64,000 nt of DNA, taken from Paraspadella gotoi (taxonomy: Eukaryota; Chaetognatha). Shown piece after piece: positions 59,121-64,000 of the stretch; the stretch's first letter is position 1; each line of letters begins with the position of its first letter. Made by a program: the position numbers and the translations under genes. Below the pieces are notes generated by a model. That model saw only the letters and a list, made by a program, of their open reading frames with translations. It did not search any database and had not been told where the DNA came from. The stretch covers positions 1,807,252-1,871,251 of the forward strand of contig JBJCIZ010000744.1 in assembly GCA_051294375.1 (NCBI GenBank). The letters run 5' to 3'.

Positions 59121-59156
59121 GCGCCATTTCGAACCGGCGTCGTTTTTACTTCCGCG
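59121..59156 (+). promoter_or_regulatory. YY1 + ETS promoter-like module
   Basis: GCGCCATTTC (59121-59130) and ACTTCCGCG (59148-59156, ETS on the minus strand) lie in a CpG-rich 150-bp island (59115-59260) within AT-rich sequence. It is the mirror arrangement of the module at 50480. No convincing exon adjoins it. Confidence 0.35.
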
Positions 59157-59971
59157 CACGAGACAAGAGCGGCGCTTCTATTTCAGAAAAAACCGGCGAT
59201 ATCTCGCTGCCGTCGGCGCTCGGAAAAAATCAAAACGTTGCAATGGCCGGACGATAAATCGTAGGAGGAAAAGAAAGGGAGAAAGAAAGGAAAAGAGGAA
59301 AAGAAAGGAAGATAAAGGAAGAGAATATCCTTGGTTTTTACTCTCTCTTTTTATATTTATTACTTTTTTTTTCTATGAATTCGATGGAAGGAGATTTTCT
59401 GGCGAAGAATTATTTAATAGTTATTATTATTTAATTTTATATTTCGATGTAAGTCTGGGGATATTTGCGTGAGAGGAAAAAATGAGCGACCAAGGTTCAC
59501 TGGGCATAGGACTTTCGTATGTTACGTCCGACAAGGAAAGCCGCCCTCCTCTCCAGGAATTCTTGTCTTTTTCTTCGCTCAATTGATCGATGGGTTCAAA
59601 AAACATTGTTTAAACCTTTTTTAAGCTTATTTCTTTAATCATTTCTCAAGAATCACCCATTTAATATTTTTTTTCTTCAATGTAACCCATTTAGGCTTCA
59701 ACTGTATTTTAACTCGAAAAGATACGTAATTATCACTTACCTCATCTTTAAAAAAAAAGTTCCTTAGATTCCAAGTAATAAAGTAAATTAAAGTTTTTTT
59801 TTTTTCACATTAACCGGCAGAGTTTTTAAAACATTTTCAAACCTTCGCCATCTCCACGTGTCACTCTGTCTCTACTGAAATCCCTCTCCATTACAAGCAG
59901 GCCGCAACGTTTGCTCAATAAATTTAACGGAGGGAGCGCGAAGAGGGAAAACTGGCTTTTCTCCCCAAGCA

Positions 59972-60015
<44 letters not shown>

Positions 60016-60289
60016 ATCTCCTCTCTCTCTCTCTTATCACCAGTATTTCCCGGACATCGACTCTCTCGTCTGCGCGAATTTCTATCCACATGTTCTGTGT
60101 CGGCGATAACTCTTTTTATTTACAAACCAGTTTTGAAGATTTTCCAATTAATTTTTTGAGTTTTTTTTTCTTTTTTTCGATTCTCGCGTCTTTTTCAACT
60201 TCTTTCTTTACGTACATTAACTATAGATATACTCATAATGTATCATTTATATATTTATCTATTTATCTTAACTCTCGGTCTCCCCATCA

Positions 60290-60655
60290 CATCTCTCCCC
60301 CCACACTTTCTGGATCACGTTTTTTTTCACCTTGTCTTCACGTTTTCTCTCACGTTTTCAATCACGTTCTCCATCACGCATCTGCCATCACCTTTCTCCA
60401 TCACGTTCTCCATCACCTTCTCCATCATTGGTTTTTATTCAGTTTTTTCCATTTCTAATCTCCATAAGAATTCATCAAGTTATCCATCCACGTTCTCCAT
60501 CACGCTTCTCCATCACCCTTCCTCACCTTCTCCATCACCCTTCTCCATACGTTTTTCTTCAGTTCTTCATTCCTAATCTCCTTTTTAAGATATTCATCAA
60601 GTCTCCATTTCACGTTCTCCATCACGTTTTCCATCACTTTACGAGTCATTCGGCT
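60290..60655 (+). repeat. CTCCATCACGTT-type 12-bp degenerate tandem
   Basis: TCTCCATCACGTT, TTCTCCATCACC and related units recur about 20 times. Ser/His/Pro-rich ORFs are read-outs of the repeat. Confidence 0.85.
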
Positions 60656-60761
60656 GTCACTTCTCCGTCACCGTTCGCTAATCCGCGTTTCCACGAAGAT
60701 CCTCCCTCGTTCTCGTTTGGCGAGAGAGAGAGAGAGGAGAGGAGAGAGAGAGAGAGAGATG

Positions 60762-60792
<31 letters not shown>

Positions 60793-60934
60793 ATGATTTT
60801 CCTGCGGAGAAGAAAAAGGCCAAGATCGTCTCCCTTCTTTTGTGGGTATAAATTGAAGAAGCTTGAGCGTCAGAAAGGTTCTTGGGAGCGAGAGAGAAGA
60901 GGGGGCGGCAGAGGGGGGTACTATAGGAGCTTGA

Positions 60935-61575
60935 GTAGAGTGGATGACGGAAAAAATTCTACAGGGCCTTGCTAATCGAAAACCAGAACGATACACTATA
61001 AGAGCTTAGTAGGTGGATGCACGCGAAAATTCACAGTGGCCTCGCTATCGAACACAGAACGACTACACTTAAGAGCTTAGATAAGGGTGGATGACAGGGA
61101 AAATATCACTGGTGCGCCTCGCTATCGAGCCAGAACGACGTTACACTATAAGAGCATTATAGGGTGGAATGACAGAAAATATACAGGCCTCGCTATTGAG
61201 CTAGAACAACAAACTATAACGAGCTTAGTCGAGGGTGCGGATGACGGAAAATATCACAGGGCCTCTCTATCGATGCCAGAATGACTTACATTATAAGAGC
61301 TCAGTAGGGTGGATGCGGAAAATATTCACAGGGCCTTGCTATGAACCAGAACCGACCTTACACTATAAGAGCTTAGTAGGGTGGAAGTTGACTAAAATAT
61401 CACAGGCGCCTCGCATTTATCGAACCAAGAACGACTACCACTAATAGAGCTTAGTAGGTGGATGAGGGAAAATATCAAAGGGCCTCGCTATCGAGCCAGA
61501 ACGACTACACTTATAAGAGCTTAGTAGCGGGGTGGATGACAGAAAAATATCACAGGCCTTCTATCGAACGACTGT
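60935..61575 (+). repeat. About 68-bp minisatellite, roughly nine indel-rich copies
   Basis: Units of GGTGGATGACGGAAAATATC, ACAGGGCCTCGCTATCGAGC and CAGAACGACTACACTATAAGAGCTTAGTA repeat with many one-base indels. The consensus is obvious, but no copy seems error-free, as in other noisy-read stretches of this window. Confidence 0.9.
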
Positions 61576-61986
61576 AGTGGGGTGCGGGTAGAGGAAGCGA
61601 AAAGAAAAGGTTTTAAGAAGAAGGAAAAACTCAGAGTGGTTTTATCAAAGGTGGTGAGGTTTAAATGCGGTGTTTTAATCGAAAGCAGCTTGTTTGATGA
61701 GAGAGAGAGAGGAGAAGAGAAGGAGAGAGAAGACTGAGTTTGAACAGTGAGTTAAGTTGGGTCACGAGATCACCGAAAGCTTGTGTTATAGAAAATATCT
61801 CGTTCGCTTATTTTATATAATGAAATTTTCCCTTGCCTTAGCAAAATGATCAATTATCAATGGCGCCAACGTATCAATACGCATTGTTGATTTAAAAATA
61901 TTAATGGCCCGATAAAAATAATTTAATAAAATAAATCATAGAAAACAAACATTAATACGAAGATGAAGCGCGCATTTAAAAACGGG

Positions 61987-62025
<39 letters not shown>

Positions 62026-62658
62026 TCTCGCTCTCTCCTCTCTCCCTCTCTCCTCTCTCTTCTCACCCCTCTCTTTTTAATTACCAATATTTTTTGGGGT
62101 TTTCGACTACCCACTCCTTTTCCCACGAAAAGCGGATTTTTTAATCACAAAAAAAGTTGGGATGTTCATTTCTTTTTTTTTTTTAATTGTTTTTATTAGT
62201 TTAATATTCGCCGAGACGATAGCGCATCGAAGTCATTCTGTGCCGTCGCTTGTCGCTTTTGTTATCATCTTGCATTTTTAAGATCTTTTTTTGTCAGGAT
62301 TTTTTTCAATATAGTTTATTTCTTTCAAAATAATTAATATTTTTTCCGTCAACCAGTATACCTTAATTATACTACACTAAATATATCTTGTCAAAATTAT
62401 TTTTGGAATATTTAATTTTTATCCATTTCTATTTTTTCGATCGGAAGCGCCCTTGGCATGAGAGAGAGAGGAGAGGAGAGAGAGAGAGAAGAGAAGAGAG
62501 TTGTCTTTTTTTAGGTAAGCTATTAAAAGCAAGAAGATTGCTAAATTCTTTTTTTCATTTTTTGTTGTTAACCTAAAAAAAGGATTACGACAGCATTAGT
62601 CGTCGTCGGTCGTCGTCGTCAGTTTGCCAACGATGGTAAAATGCACTTACGCTTTCGG

Positions 62659-62671
62659 GTTGCATAGCAAC
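62659..62671. promoter_or_regulatory. X-box-like palindrome GTTGCATAGCAAC
   Basis: GTTGC and GCAAC with a 3-bp spacer, in a CpG-rich stretch (62600-62735) that also holds a GGTAGCAACG half-site. A possible RFX site and promoter-like patch. No exon identified. Confidence 0.3.
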
Positions 62672-62908
62672 GTCTCACGACGCCTCGAAAAGCGGTAGCA
62701 ACGCTCGGCGTCGCCCATTTGCTCCGACTAGAGAAGCGAGAGAGGTGGAATGTGAGTGAGAGAAAGAGAGATGTTGTAGATCGCGCGCGGCGATGTATTA
62801 TGCCGAACGAATTGTGAGGTTGTAAGAATAAATGAGTGAATAGATAGATGATAATGATTGAAGTGAGAGGTTGGTGTGAGGTGGTAGTAATGTGGTCTGG
62901 TTGATAGG

Positions 62909-63632
<724 letters not shown>

Positions 63633-63657
63633 NNNNNNNNNNNNNNNNNNNNNNNNN

Positions 63658-64000
63658 TATTCTTTTTTTCCGCCATATTAAGTTTATTGAGAAATTCTCA
63701 TTTAAATACTATTTAAATTTGCTTATATTTAAAATGTTTGAACAGATTTTGACGTTAAATAAATATAATGATTATCATTCTAAATGTTTTATTTATAGCT
63801 TATTATTTTATTTTGTATATTCATTATGTTTTTCTAGATTAAATTATGTATAATATGTAATGATGTAAAATAATATTGATTAAATAAGATTAATAGTAAA
63901 TATGATATTAAGATTAAGTAAATATGATTAAATTTAAGAATAAAGTAAATATGATTTGACTTTTAAGATTAAAGTAAATATGATTGAATTAAGTTAAAGT
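63658..64000 (+). repeat. Block X' (second copy of X, indel-rich, cut by window end)
   Basis: Matches 55553-56010 with many small indels, including a corrupted 26-bp array. It follows a 25-N gap directly after Y'. Confidence 0.8.

Overview
The window is AT-rich, microsatellite-saturated animal DNA from a draft assembly. It has dozens of long (TC)n/(GA)n tracts, (GTC)n, (ATT)n, (TTTC)n and (TTTCC)n arrays, 24 runs of N, and very little coding sequence. The only gene recognised with confidence is muscleblind (mbl/MBNL family), a metazoan CCCH zinc-finger splicing regulator, on the + strand. This points to an invertebrate, probably a protostome, with very long introns. I cannot name the species.

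Gene layout. A strong exon at 35010-35218 encodes the conserved start of the first Muscleblind zinc-finger pair (C-x7-C-x6-C-x3-H). It ends at the family's usual phase-0 splice site after the FDSIK motif. Two upstream exons are proposed from reading frame and splice phase. One is a small first coding exon (17995-18065, phase-2 donor) with a CpG-rich leader just 5' of it. The other is an Ala/Pro/Ser-rich exon (25689-25840, entering in phase 2 and leaving in phase 1). Joined, the three stay open and give a predicted N-terminal extension of about 77 residues ahead of the first methionine of the zinc-finger exon. The introns are about 7.6 kb, about 9.2 kb and at least 28.8 kb. The second zinc finger and the rest of the gene lie beyond 64000.

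Regions. 1-17.8 kb is 5' flank: simple repeats, a probable false 2.9-kb tandem duplication (5164-8047 / 8073-10960), a 16-bp minisatellite and two copies of a MITE-like family (R2). 18-25.7 kb (intron 1) has an (ATT)26 array touching the first splice donor, a possible 2.7-kb element with inverted 11-bp ends, degenerate tandem repeats and a telomere-like array. 25.8-35 kb (intron 2) has tRNA-like sequences, R1 repeats and a 10-bp minisatellite packed with YGCY. 35.2-64 kb (intron 3) has a second YGCY-dense array, R2 copies, clustered TCACGTGA sites, a 31-bp-phased CCAAT array, promoter-like ETS/YY1 pairs, RFX X-boxes, and two more sets of duplicated blocks that look like noisy-read gap filling.

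Most interesting idea. The zinc-finger exon corresponds to the exon that makes the autoregulated circular RNA circMbl in flies. Here it is flanked 3.7 kb upstream and 3.2 kb downstream by sense-strand minisatellites dense in YGCY, the Muscleblind/MBNL binding motif. That suggests a repeat-built autoregulatory circularisation or splicing switch. This is inference and needs RNA data.
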